Assembly (NCBI GenBank): GCA_036003045.1
Contig: DASYSS010000022.1
Coordinates: 1 to 64,000 of the forward strand
Reading direction: 5' to 3'
DNA length: 64,000 bases
Source: Gemmatimonadaceae bacterium
Lineage (GTDB): Bacteria > Gemmatimonadota > Gemmatimonadetes > Gemmatimonadales > Gemmatimonadaceae
In this document: positions 8,208-16,886 of the stretch, piece after piece
Layout of the letters: each line of letters starts with the position of its first letter
How positions within the stretch are numbered: position 1 is the stretch's first letter
Notes under the pieces: generated by a model
Told to the model about the DNA's origin: nothing
The model's input: the letters and a program-made list of their open reading frames with translations, nothing else
The model's database searches: none
Made by a program: the position numbers and the translations under genes

Positions 8208-9590
8208 ATGACCGAGCCGCTCACCGACGTCGAGATTCCGGCGACGGAAAGAACCGGCGCCGAGCCGACGCTCGCTCGGCGTCTGGGCGCGTTCGACGCG
8301 ACGATGATCGTGATGGGCGGGATCATCGGCTCGGGGATTTTCGTGAACCCGAGCGTGGTCGCGCGTGCGGTGCACACGCCGTTGCTCGTCATCGGCGCGT
8401 GGGTCGCCGGGGGCATGATCGCGCTGATCGGCGCGTTTGTTTACGGCGAGCTGGCGAGGCTGCGCCCGGGTGTCGGGGGACAATACGCATATCTCCGCGA
8501 TGCGTACCATCCGATCGTCGCGTTCCTATATGGATGGACGCTGCTGCTCGTGATTCAGACGGGCGGGATGGCCGGGTCGGCGATCATCTTCGGCCGCTAC
8601 ACGCGCGAGCTGACCGGGTGGGCGATCCCGGAGCAAGCGATCGCCGCGATTGCGCTCGGCCTTCTGACGTTGGTGAATTGTTTCGGCGTGCGCGCCGGCA
8701 GCAACGTGCAGTCGGCCCTGATGATCACTAAGCTCGCGGCGATCGGGCTGCTGATCGTCGTCGGCTTCATGTTCGCGGCGCCAGCGGCGAGCCTGGCATC
8801 CGCGTCGCTTCCAAACGGCACGGGTGGTCTCGCCGGCTTCGGGGCGGCCATGGTGCCGGTGTTGTTCGCGTATGGCGGTTGGCAGACGGCGAGCTTCGTG
8901 AGCGGTGAGATGCGCGACTCGCGCCGCGATCTGCCGCGCGGGTTATTGATCGGCGTGATCGGTGTGATCGCGCTCTACCTCGCGGTCACGATCGTTTGTT
9001 TGCGCGTGCTCGGCATGGACGGGCTCGCGGCGACGTCGACGCCGGCGTCGATGGTATTGAGGTCGGCACTCGGCGAGCGCGGCGCGCGGCTCATCGCGCT
9101 CGGTATCGCGATCTCGACGGTCGGGTTTCTCAGCCAGGGTGTGCTGACGGCCCCTCGCGTCTATTTCGCGATGGCGCGCGATGGGGTGTTCTTCAGGGCG
9201 GTGGCGAAGCTGGATCCTCGCTCTCGCGTTCCGGTCGTCGCGATCGTGGTGCAGGGGATCTGGGCGATGGTGATCGCGCTCGCTGGGAAATACGATCAGA
9301 TCCTCAACTACGTCGTGTCGATCGACGTGTTGTTTTTCGGACTGACCGGGGCGTCGCTTCTCGTTTTTCGCGCGCGGGAGGGTCGAGCGAACGAGCCAAG
9401 AGTCGGCGGACTTCGCGTCCCCGGCCATCCAGCGACCACCATGGTTTTCGTGTTGGCGTGCTGGGCGATATCCGCGTCGACGATCATTCAGTATCCCGAG
9501 AATGCCGGGATCGGCGTGGGCATACTGCTGATAGGCGTCGCGGTCTATTGGTTCTGGGCGCGGCGAATCGCGCCGCCCAAACCAGCCTGA
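8208..9590 (+). CDS. APC-superfamily amino acid permease
   Basis: This 460-residue inner-membrane protein has about 12 hydrophobic segments. The first carries the APC signature FDATMIVMGGIIGSGIFVNP, with the conserved GxIxGxGIF unwound-helix motif that binds the amino-acid backbone in this superfamily. Further conserved parts include GGQYAYLRDAYHPIVAFLYGW in TM2-3 and FAYGGWQTASFVSGEMRDS in TM6, typical of LAT/YfnA-like members. Substrate specificity cannot be read. A hairpin with 8-bp arms (9597-9614) just after the stop may terminate transcription. Confidence 0.92.
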   Translation: MTEPLTDVEIPATERTGAEPTLARRLGAFDATMIVMGGIIGSGIFVNPSVVARAVHTPLLVIGAWVAGGMIALIGAFVYGELARLRPGVGGQYAYLRDAYHPIVAFLYGWTLLLVIQTGGMAGSAIIFGRYTRELTGWAIPEQAIAAIALGLLTLVNCFGVRAGSNVQSALMITKLAAIGLLIVVGFMFAAPAASLASASLPNGTGGLAGFGAAMVPVLFAYGGWQTASFVSGEMRDSRRDLPRGLLIGVIGVIALYLAVTIVCLRVLGMDGLAATSTPASMVLRSALGERGARLIALGIAISTVGFLSQGVLTAPRVYFAMARDGVFFRAVAKLDPRSRVPVVAIVVQGIWAMVIALAGKYDQILNYVVSIDVLFFGLTGASLLVFRAREGRANEPRVGGLRVPGHPATTMVFVLACWAISASTIIQYPENAGIGVGILLIGVAVYWFWARRIAPPKPA

Positions 9591-9596
9591 GCGAGA

Positions 9597-9614
9597 CGTC
9601 CTCCCTGGAGGACG
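9597..9614 (+). terminator. candidate terminator hairpin after the APC permease
   Basis: CGTCCTCC and GGAGGACG are perfect arms around a 2-base loop, beginning 7 bases after the stop. The following AAATCTT is only weakly T-rich, so termination efficiency is uncertain. Confidence 0.4.
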
Positions 9615-9773
9615 AAATCTTCGCGCCTATCGGACGATGTGAGGCGGGTCACTCGAGCCTGCTTCAGCGTAAACCATTATAAGTACGGCATTTACGCGGC
9701 ATGGCCGACTCGGCACCGTCCATGCCTTTTGGTAGCGCGAGCGACTTCAGCTCAACCCACCAAAGGAGAAGCA

Positions 9774-10334
9774 ATGCGCAAACTCCACCTTTTGACGGCC
9801 GCGGGCGCTCTTGCCTTCGCGACCCCGATGCTGGCCCAGGGAATCTTCAGGGTTCCGCCGGGTCAGATGCCGCCTGCCGGCATGTGCAGGATCTGGATCG
9901 ATGGCGTTCCACCGGGCCGTCAGCCTGCGCCGATGAATTGCGAAGTCGCGGCGAGGCGTCTGCCGGTGAACGCGCACCTCATCTATGGTCCGGGCGCGTA
10001 CGGAAACAACGGCTACTACAACAACGATCGGATCTACCAGGACGAGATCCGCCGGCAGCGTGAGATCGAGATCGCGCGCGAGCGTCAGCTGCAGATCGAA
10101 CGCGAGCGTGAGTTCCAGATGGCGCAGCAGCGTGAGATCCTCCGCCAGCAGCAGATCCGTGCTCGCGAGGCTGAAGAGGCTCGGCTCCATGCGCAGGCGA
10201 TTCGCGATCGTGACAACCACGACCGCAACCGCGACGCGGATCGTCGTTGGAGCGACCATCGAAACGACGATCATAGGAACGACGCCCACCGGAACGACGA
10301 TCACCGGGATTTCCGGAGACCTGGCGGGCGCTAA
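9774..10334 (+). CDS. exported Arg/Glu-rich coiled-coil protein
   Basis: ATG at 9774 is chosen because AAGGAG lies 6 bases upstream and the product begins with a signal peptide (MRKLHLLTAAGALAFATPMLAQ). Of 186 residues, about 22-60 form a small domain with PPGQMPPAGMCRIWIDGVPPG, seen in short exported proteins of unknown function. Residues about 95-150 are a highly charged helix (REIEIARERQLQIERERE), very likely coiled coil. The C-terminus holds tandem copies of RNDDH-type units (HRNDDHRNDAHRNDDHR). I do not recognise a family with known function. It is followed after 9 bases by a lipoprotein gene. Confidence 0.8.
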   Translation: MRKLHLLTAAGALAFATPMLAQGIFRVPPGQMPPAGMCRIWIDGVPPGRQPAPMNCEVAARRLPVNAHLIYGPGAYGNNGYYNNDRIYQDEIRRQREIEIARERQLQIEREREFQMAQQREILRQQQIRAREAEEARLHAQAIRDRDNHDRNRDADRRWSDHRNDDHRNDAHRNDDHRDFRRPGGR

Positions 10335-10343
10335 TTTCCCGGG

Positions 10344-10907
10344 ATGCACCCAATTCGAATCGTCGCCATCGCTCTCGCCGCGCACGTCGCGAGCGGATGC
10401 GGTGGTGACGATTCGGCCGTTTTGAGGGGTCACGGCCTCTCGGTCGCCACGCTTTCGCCGGAGGCTCAGGGCCGCGTGTACGACGCGGCGGCTCGTGCCG
10501 CGTTCGACCTCAATGACCCAAATCAGTCGCTGCTGCTCGATCGACGCGGGTTACCTCGCACGGTGGGGCTCGCGGCAGCCGACACGTGGCCCGAGGCCGT
10601 CGAGACCGAAATGCGGCGGCTCGGATCGATCAAAGGAGTCTGTCAGCCGGCGATCACGGCCTCTCGCAAGACGGTAAAGTGCGCCGCCGCGCTCCCCGGC
10701 TACATCGTCCGGTTTTCGCCGGTCTTCGCGATGGCGGGTGACACGGTCGAGGTCTATCTCTTCGCGCAGAACTACGACAACGCGTCGTCGGGGTACACCA
10801 CGCCGCTGCGATTCGAGCGCGCGTATCAAGTCCTGCGCTCCGGCGATACTTGGCGCGCCGCACGCGAGGGCCGAATCCCCAAGGAAGTCCGTGGCGACAA
10901 GCGATAG
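10344..10907 (+). CDS. hypothetical lipoprotein
   Basis: This protein has 187 residues. The N-terminus (MHPIRIVAIALAAHVASGCGG) is a lipoprotein signal with lipobox-like ASGC, so the mature protein would be membrane-anchored. The rest has no motif I recognise, apart from two cysteines (GVCQP, VKCAAA) that might form a disulfide. It begins 9 bases after the coiled-coil gene. Its last 17 bases overlap the start of the kinase/peptidase/aminotransferase gene, which suggests one transcript. Confidence 0.75.
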   Translation: MHPIRIVAIALAAHVASGCGGDDSAVLRGHGLSVATLSPEAQGRVYDAAARAAFDLNDPNQSLLLDRRGLPRTVGLAAADTWPEAVETEMRRLGSIKGVCQPAITASRKTVKCAAALPGYIVRFSPVFAMAGDTVEVYLFAQNYDNASSGYTTPLRFERAYQVLRSGDTWRAAREGRIPKEVRGDKR

Positions 10908-13900
10908 TCTGCTGCGCGAGTCCCCCGCGCTGTCACCCGACACCGCCGCGGGAGTCGCGCGGACGCATTTCGGGATCGACGGCCGAGCCACTCCGCTACC
11001 GAGTGAGCGGGACCAGAATTTTCTGATCGTCGCCGGCGGCGAGCCTTCGGCGGTGCTCAAGGTCGCGAGCGCGGCCGAAGAACGGGGGATCCTGGAGGCG
11101 CAGCAGGCCGCGCTCGCCCACCTCGCGCGCACAGTGTCGACGACTCCGCGCGTGTTCGTCGCGCGGCACGGAGACTCACTCTTTGACGTTCGTGGCGATG
11201 ACGGACGCTCCCATCTGGCTTGGGCGGTGAGCTATCTGCCGGGCCGGCCGCTCGCACAGGCTCGCTACCGATCGCGGCGGCTCTTCGAGGAGCTTGGCCG
11301 CCAACTCGGCGCGATCGACGCGGCACTCGCCGATTTCGATCATCCCGCCGTGCATCGCGATTTTTACTGGGACATCGCGAACGCTCGCGCGACGGTCTCG
11401 AACAATCGGTCGATGCTCGCGGACGCTGCGCTCGCCGGGGCAATCGATGCGCTCGTCGATCGCTTCGACCGCTACACGGTGCCGCTCCTGGACCGACTGC
11501 CGCGCGGCGTCGTGCACGGCGATCCGAACGACTACAACATCCTCGTCGGAGGCGACGCCGACGTCGAGTCGCGCGGCCAACAAGTGACCGGCATCGTCGA
11601 CTTCGGCGACATGGTGTACAGCTACCGCGTCGCCGATCTGGCGATCGCCATGGCGTACCTGATGCTCGACGCGGCGGATCCGCTCGCCGTCGCCGCGCGG
11701 CTCGTACGCGGATTCAGAGAGGCGGTGCGGCTCAACGAAAACGAATTGGCTGCTGTGTTCGGCCTCGCGACGATGCGGTTGTGCGGAAGCGCGTCCATCG
11801 CGGCGTCGCAGCTCGGCGCCCAGCCCGATCACGACTACCTCGGCGTGAGCCAGGCGGCGATCGCGCGCACGCTGCCGCGTCTCGCGAAAATCCCGTTCGG
11901 CCTCGCGACGGCTGTCGTTCGGGAAGCCGCGGGGATGGAGCCCGCACCGCACCACGCGCGCGTCGTCGAGTTTCTTCGCGGGCGCGCGGCTTTTCCATCT
12001 GTGCTCGCGATCGACGCGCGGACACAGCCGTCGATCGTGCTCGACTTGAGCGTCTCGAGCCCGATGCTTTCGGCCGCCGAGGGCGGAAACGTCGAGCCGG
12101 TGCTCACGCGGCACGTGTTCGATGTGATGCGCGAAGCGGAAGTTCGAGTGTCGATCGGTCGATACGACGAGCCGCGGCTGCTCTACGTCGCGCCGGCGTT
12201 CGCACTCGGCCCGCGCCCCACCGACGAACACCGCACGATCCACATCGGGCTCGACCTGTTCGCCGACGCGGGAACGCCGGTGTTCGCGCCGCTCGACGGC
12301 GAGATCGCGGCGTTCAAGGACAACGGGATGAACCAGGACTACGGTCCGGTGATCATCCTGCGGCACCGTACCGACGACGGAACCGAGTTCTTCACGCTCT
12401 ACGGCCACTTGAGCCGTGAGTCGCTCGAGGGTCTCGCGGTGGGCAAGCGAGTGAAAGCCGGCGATCGCATCGCGACACTCGGCGCCGCGAACGTGAACGG
12501 CGGATGGACGCCGCATTTGCACTTGCAGGTGATCACCGATTTGCTGGAGCTTGGGACCGACTTCCCAGGGGTCGCGCGGCCGACGCAGCGGACGGTGTGG
12601 ACTTCGCTCTGCCCCGATCCGAACCTCATCGTTCGCGTTCCGGCGGATCGATTCCCGCCGGTGGAACGGGCGCGGCGAGAATCGCTCACGGCGAGAGAGA
12701 AGTCGCTCGGCGGGAACCTTAGTCTTTCGTATCGCGAGCCGGTCGAAGTGATCCGCGGATGGATGCAGTACCTGTTCGACCGCGACGGGCGTCGCTACGT
12801 AGACGCGTACAACAACGTTCCGCACGTGGGTCACTGTCATCCGCGGGTGGTAGAAGCCGCGGAAAGACAGATGCGCGTGCTGAACACGAACACGCGCTAT
12901 CTGACCGACCTGCTCGAGCGATACGCCGAGGCCCTGCTCGCGACGATGCCGCGCGAACTGGAGGTGTGCTATTTCGTCAGCTCGGCCAGCGAGGGGAACG
13001 AGCTCGCACTGCGCCTGGCGCGCGCCGCGACCGGGCGGAAGGACACGATCGTCCTGGAGGCCGCGTACCACGGCAATACGACGTCGCTGATCGACATCAG
13101 TCCATACAAGCATGCTGGCCCGGGTGGGACAGGAGCGCCGGACTGGGTTCACGTGGCGCCGGTGCCCGACGACTATCGCGGCCTGTATCGGCGCGGCGAT
13201 CCCGACGCGGGTGCGAAGTACGCGTCGCACGTCGGCGCGATCGTCGATGACCTGACTGCGTCCGGCCGCGGCGTCGCCGCGTTCATCGCGGAGACCTGTC
13301 CGAGTGTCGGTGGCCAGCTGATTCCCCCGCCGCGATATCTCGAGTCGGCGTACGCGCACGTGCGTGCGGGCGGCGGGGTTTGCATTGCGGACGAGGTGCA
13401 GACTGGTCTCGGACGAATGGGCACGAGCTTCTGGGCGTTCGAGGATCAACATGTCATGCCCGACATCGTCGTGATGGGAAAGCCGCTCGGCAACGGGCAT
13501 CCGATTGGAGCGATCGCGACGACGCGCGCCATCGCCGACGCATTCGACAATGGGATGGAGTACTTCAGCACGTTCGGCGGCAATACCGTTTCATGTGCGG
13601 TCGGACTCGCCGTGCTGGACACGGTGCGCATCGAGAAGCTCCAGGCGCACGCGCTACGCGTCGGGGCGCACCTACTCGATCGGTTGCGGCCGCTCGCCGA
13701 CCGATACGAAATCATCGGCGACGTCCGCGGATCCGGGCTCTTCTTGGGCGTCGAGCTGGTGAAAGACCGTCATACACGCGAGCCCGCCGGCGAAGAGGCG
13801 TCGTTCGTGGCGAACCGAATGAAAGAGAAGGGCATCCTGCTCGGGACCGACGGACCGTACCACAACGTGATCAAGATCCGGCCGCCAATGCCGTTTGACG

Positions 13901-13959
13901 TAGAGGACGCCGAGTTGCTTGCGGAGGCTTTGGACAGGTCGCTCGGCGAGCTTAGTTGA
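10891..13959 (+). CDS. APH kinase - M23 peptidase - class III aminotransferase fusion
   Basis: GTG at 10891 is chosen because AAGGA lies 5 bases upstream and the conserved sequence starts soon after. The 1022-residue product has three complete domains. Residues about 20-330 are an aminoglycoside-phosphotransferase-like kinase with VVHGDPNDYN (H209) and IVDFGD. Residues about 430-590 are an M23/LytM-type peptidase with both zinc motifs, HIGLD (H451) and HLHLQ (H542). Residues about 600-1020 are a PLP class III aminotransferase with VVMGKPLGNGHP (PLP lysine about K864). In animals hydroxylysine kinase (APH fold) and its PLP phospho-lyase partner act in sequence, so the outer domains could phosphorylate and then eliminate phosphate from an amino alcohol. 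Substrate and the M23 role are inference. Confidence 0.9.
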   Translation: MATSDSLLRESPALSPDTAAGVARTHFGIDGRATPLPSERDQNFLIVAGGEPSAVLKVASAAEERGILEAQQAALAHLARTVSTTPRVFVARHGDSLFDVRGDDGRSHLAWAVSYLPGRPLAQARYRSRRLFEELGRQLGAIDAALADFDHPAVHRDFYWDIANARATVSNNRSMLADAALAGAIDALVDRFDRYTVPLLDRLPRGVVHGDPNDYNILVGGDADVESRGQQVTGIVDFGDMVYSYRVADLAIAMAYLMLDAADPLAVAARLVRGFREAVRLNENELAAVFGLATMRLCGSASIAASQLGAQPDHDYLGVSQAAIARTLPRLAKIPFGLATAVVREAAGMEPAPHHARVVEFLRGRAAFPSVLAIDARTQPSIVLDLSVSSPMLSAAEGGNVEPVLTRHVFDVMREAEVRVSIGRYDEPRLLYVAPAFALGPRPTDEHRTIHIGLDLFADAGTPVFAPLDGEIAAFKDNGMNQDYGPVIILRHRTDDGTEFFTLYGHLSRESLEGLAVGKRVKAGDRIATLGAANVNGGWTPHLHLQVITDLLELGTDFPGVARPTQRTVWTSLCPDPNLIVRVPADRFPPVERARRESLTAREKSLGGNLSLSYREPVEVIRGWMQYLFDRDGRRYVDAYNNVPHVGHCHPRVVEAAERQMRVLNTNTRYLTDLLERYAEALLATMPRELEVCYFVSSASEGNELALRLARAATGRKDTIVLEAAYHGNTTSLIDISPYKHAGPGGTGAPDWVHVAPVPDDYRGLYRRGDPDAGAKYASHVGAIVDDLTASGRGVAAFIAETCPSVGGQLIPPPRYLESAYAHVRAGGGVCIADEVQTGLGRMGTSFWAFEDQHVMPDIVVMGKPLGNGHPIGAIATTRAIADAFDNGMEYFSTFGGNTVSCAVGLAVLDTVRIEKLQAHALRVGAHLLDRLRPLADRYEIIGDVRGSGLFLGVELVKDRHTREPAGEEASFVANRMKEKGILLGTDGPYHNVIKIRPPMPFDVEDAELLAEALDRSLGELS

Positions 13960-13980
13960 ACAGCACGACTGCTGAACCAC

Positions 13981-14219
13981 TTAACTGCTCACCGCGGAGA
14001 CGCGGAGAACGCGAGAACGCAGAGAACGGCTAGGGACTTGGGTCCTCTCCGCAAACGAGCCGGATTCTTTTTGGGGCCGCCCGCGAGGCTACGCGTGCCG
14101 GGAAATCCGCGCCGACAGAACTAGGCTTCCCGAGCGGCTTTAACCAAAGCATCTCGGGTCGTTGCGCCAAGTAGCTTGCTCGGGGTCGTGCTCTGCGTGC
14201 TCTGCGGTAAGTAGTTGCA
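13981..14219. repeat. MITE-like element with inverted CGCAGAG-rich ends (copy 1)
   Basis: The left end (13981-14026) contains AACTGCTCACCGCGGAGAC followed by further GCGGAGAAC-type units. The right end (14190-14219) is the same motif inverted; read backwards it gives GCAACTACTTACCGCAGAGC. The roughly 180 bases between them encode nothing I can support. A shorter copy is at 20336-20480 and a single arm at 23075-23100. No transposase is present in the window, so the element would be non-autonomous or a REP-type repeat. Confidence 0.6.
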
Positions 14220-14225
14220 TTTCAG

Positions 14226-16886
14226 TTGCGGTTGCGGTTGCAGTCAACTCGAACCTCACAAGAGCTCGATCTGACCCAACTCACGACACTCGACTGGTAC
14301 GTCGTCGGCATCAGTCTCGTGCTGTGCTATCTCCCCGCGATGTTCTACCTCAAGCGGGCGGGGTCGAGCACGGCGGAGTTCTTCGCGTCGGGCCAGTCGG
14401 CACCATGGTGGTTGGTGGGAACGTCGATGGTGGCGACGACGTTCAGCACGGATACGCCGAATCTCGTGACGGACTTCGTGCGATCGCACGGCGTGTCGTA
14501 CAACTGGGTATGGTGGGCGTTTCTGCTCACCGGCATGGCGACCGTCTTCTTCTATGCGCAGCTCTGGCGACGCTCGCGCGTGCTCACGGATCTCGAGTTC
14601 TACGAGCTTCGGTATTCGGGGAAGCCGGCCGCGGTCGTGCGCGGATTTCGCGCCGTGTACCTCGGTCTCTTCTTCAACATCATGATCATGTCGACGGTCA
14701 CCCTGGCCGCCGTCAAGATCGCGAACGTGATGCTCGGTTGGGGGCGCGTCGAGACGATCGTCGTGGCCGGCACGGCATGCGTGATCTTCGCGTCGGTGGC
14801 CGGGTTGTGGGGCGTGCTGGCGACGGACATCGTGCAGTTCGCCCTGGCGATGGTCGGGGTGATCGGCGCGGCGATCGTCGCGCTGCGGCAGCCGGCCGTG
14901 GGCGGGCTGTCGGCGATGCTGAGCAAGATCGACCCGCGCACGCTGTCGCTCCTTCCCGATTTCAACGACACGTCGCTCACGCTCACGGTGCTCGTCATTC
15001 CGCTCACCGTGCAGTGGTGGTCGGTGTGGTATCCCGGCGCCGAGCCGGGCGGCGGGAGCTACATCGCGCAACGCATCCTGGCGTCGAAGAACGAGCGGCA
15101 CGCGATGGGTGCGACGCTCTGGTTCAACGTCGCGCACTACGCGCTCCGGCCGTGGCCGTGGATCATCGTCGCGCTCTGTTCGATGCTCGTCTTTCCCTCG
15201 CTGACCGACATCCAGCGCGCCCTGCCGCACGTGGACCCGGCGCTCATCGGGAACGACCTCGCTTATCCGGCGATGCTCACGCTGCTGCCGGTCGGCATGA
15301 AGGGACTTCTCATCGCGTCGCTCTTCGCCGCCTATCGCTCGACGATGGAAACACACCTCAACTGGGGCTCGTCGTATCTCATCATCGATTTCTATCAGCG
15401 CTTCATTGGGCGCGGCAAGTCGGAGCGTCACTACCTCTGGATGTCGCGGGCGCTGACGGCGTTTCTCATGATCGCCGCCGGTGCGTTCACGCTCGCGCTG
15501 TCGACGGCGAGCGAAGCGTTTCAGTTGTTGCTGTCGATCGGCGCGGGGACGGGGCTCATCTACCTGCTCCGGTGGTTCTGGTGGCGCATCAACGCGTGGA
15601 GCGAGATCTCGGCGATGGTGTCGTCCTTCCTCGTCGCGTTCGGTTTTTTCGTCGCGAAGAAGGAAGGCTACGCGATCGCCGACCCGGCGCCGCTGCTCAT
15701 CACCGTCGCCGTGACGACGGTCGTGTGGATCGCCGTCACGATGCTCACCGAGCCGGCGGATCGCGCGTCGCTCGTGAGGTTCTACGAGCTGACGCGACCG
15801 GCGGGGCCCGGTTGGAATACGATTCGCGCCGAATCGAACCTGCCGCCGTCGAGCGACAGCTTTCCGCAGATGCTGCTCGGATGGACCGCCGGCGTCACGT
15901 TCGTGTACGCGGGTCTGTTCGGGACCGGGAGTCTGATCTACGGACGAATGGGTCACACGTTCGTCTGGGCGGTGCTGTTCGTCGTCAGTGGAGTCGTGCT
16001 CGTGAACGTCGTGAGGAAAACGTGGGCGAGCGAGCCGGAACTAGGAGGAAGCGAGACGTCGTCGGTCGCGGCCAAGCGGCCATGTACCAAGGCCGTCATT
16101 CTCGCGCGCGGACTGGGAAACCGAATGCGCGAGTCCGACGACGGAGCTCGGCTGTCGACCGAACAAGCCGCCGTCGCGGACGCGGGCGCGAAGGCGATGA
16201 TTCCGGTCGGCCGGCCGTTCCTCGACTACGTGCTGAGCGGACTCGCCGACGCCGGGTTCACGGACGTCTGCCTCGTCGTCGCTCCGCAACACACCGAGAT
16301 GTCCGACCGCTACGCGCGCGCGGCGATCCCGACGCGGCTTCAGGTTCAGTTCGCGGTGCAGGCAAAACCCCTTGGCACCGCGGACGCGGTGCTCGCGGCG
16401 GAGGAGTTTGTCGGCGGCGAGCCGTTCGTCGTGGTCAACGCCGATAACTACTATCCGACCGACCTCCTGACTCGACTTCGCACCGCGAGTGGACCGGCGG
16501 GCGTGGCGTTCTCGCGCGGCGGGCTGCTTCGCACCGGCGACATTCCCGCCAATCGAATCGCGTCGTACGCCGTGCTCGACGTCGAGGGCGGCGTTCTTCG
16601 GCGCATCGTCGAGAAGCCGGACGCGGCGACGGCATCGGCTCGGAGCGACTCACCGGTGAGCATGAACTGTTGGCGGCTCGATTCCAAGATCTTTCGGGCG
16701 TGTCGCGACGTGCCGCCGTCGTCGCGCGACGAGCTCGAGCTGCCGCACGCGATTCAATACGCCATCGACGTCCTCGGCGAACGCTTCGAGATGATTGCGG
16801 CCGACGCGTCGGTCCTCGACCTGTCGCGTCGCTCCGACGTCTCGAAAGTCGCCGAGCGGCTTCGCGATGTGGCGGTGCGCCTCTGA
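14226..16886 (+). CDS. sodium:solute symporter fused to a sugar nucleotidyltransferase
   Basis: One open frame encodes an SSS-family symporter followed by a second domain. The symporter part has about 14 membrane helices beginning at DWYVVGISLVLCYLPAMFYL, with the SSS segments GQSAPWWLVGTSMVATTFST and LLIASLFAAYRSTMETHLNWGSS-like helices. From about residue 622 (TKAVILARGLGNRMRES) comes a nucleotidyltransferase with PVGRPFLDYVLSGLADAGF, KPLGTADAVLAAEEF and FVVVNADNYYPTD (metal-binding Asp). The first start codon here is TTG at 14226; CTG at 14271 (MTQLTTLDW) better matches family N-termini. AGGAGG at 16043 and an out-of-frame TAG at 16042 mark the fusion joint, but no ATG, GTG or TTG follows the AGGAGG in frame at a usable distance. 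The 3' end overlaps the galactokinase-like gene. Probable role: sugar uptake and activation to NDP-sugar. Confidence 0.85.
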   Translation: MRLRLQSTRTSQELDLTQLTTLDWYVVGISLVLCYLPAMFYLKRAGSSTAEFFASGQSAPWWLVGTSMVATTFSTDTPNLVTDFVRSHGVSYNWVWWAFLLTGMATVFFYAQLWRRSRVLTDLEFYELRYSGKPAAVVRGFRAVYLGLFFNIMIMSTVTLAAVKIANVMLGWGRVETIVVAGTACVIFASVAGLWGVLATDIVQFALAMVGVIGAAIVALRQPAVGGLSAMLSKIDPRTLSLLPDFNDTSLTLTVLVIPLTVQWWSVWYPGAEPGGGSYIAQRILASKNERHAMGATLWFNVAHYALRPWPWIIVALCSMLVFPSLTDIQRALPHVDPALIGNDLAYPAMLTLLPVGMKGLLIASLFAAYRSTMETHLNWGSSYLIIDFYQRFIGRGKSERHYLWMSRALTAFLMIAAGAFTLALSTASEAFQLLLSIGAGTGLIYLLRWFWWRINAWSEISAMVSSFLVAFGFFVAKKEGYAIADPAPLLITVAVTTVVWIAVTMLTEPADRASLVRFYELTRPAGPGWNTIRAESNLPPSSDSFPQMLLGWTAGVTFVYAGLFGTGSLIYGRMGHTFVWAVLFVVSGVVLVNVVRKTWASEPELGGSETSSVAAKRPCTKAVILARGLGNRMRESDDGARLSTEQAAVADAGAKAMIPVGRPFLDYVLSGLADAGFTDVCLVVAPQHTEMSDRYARAAIPTRLQVQFAVQAKPLGTADAVLAAEEFVGGEPFVVVNADNYYPTDLLTRLRTASGPAGVAFSRGGLLRTGDIPANRIASYAVLDVEGGVLRRIVEKPDAATASARSDSPVSMNCWRLDSKIFRACRDVPPSSRDELELPHAIQYAIDVLGERFEMIAADASVLDLSRRSDVSKVAERLRDVAVRL

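Noticed and set aside
11176-13500. 774-residue minus-strand open frame
   Set aside because: It is antisense to the kinase/peptidase/aminotransferase fusion and is Arg/His-rich without recognisable motifs, as expected for a codon-bias shadow.
14162-16447. 761-residue plus-strand open frame overlapping the symporter
   Set aside because: It is a +1-type frame shadow with low-complexity Arg-rich sequence; the symporter frame has clear SSS motifs.
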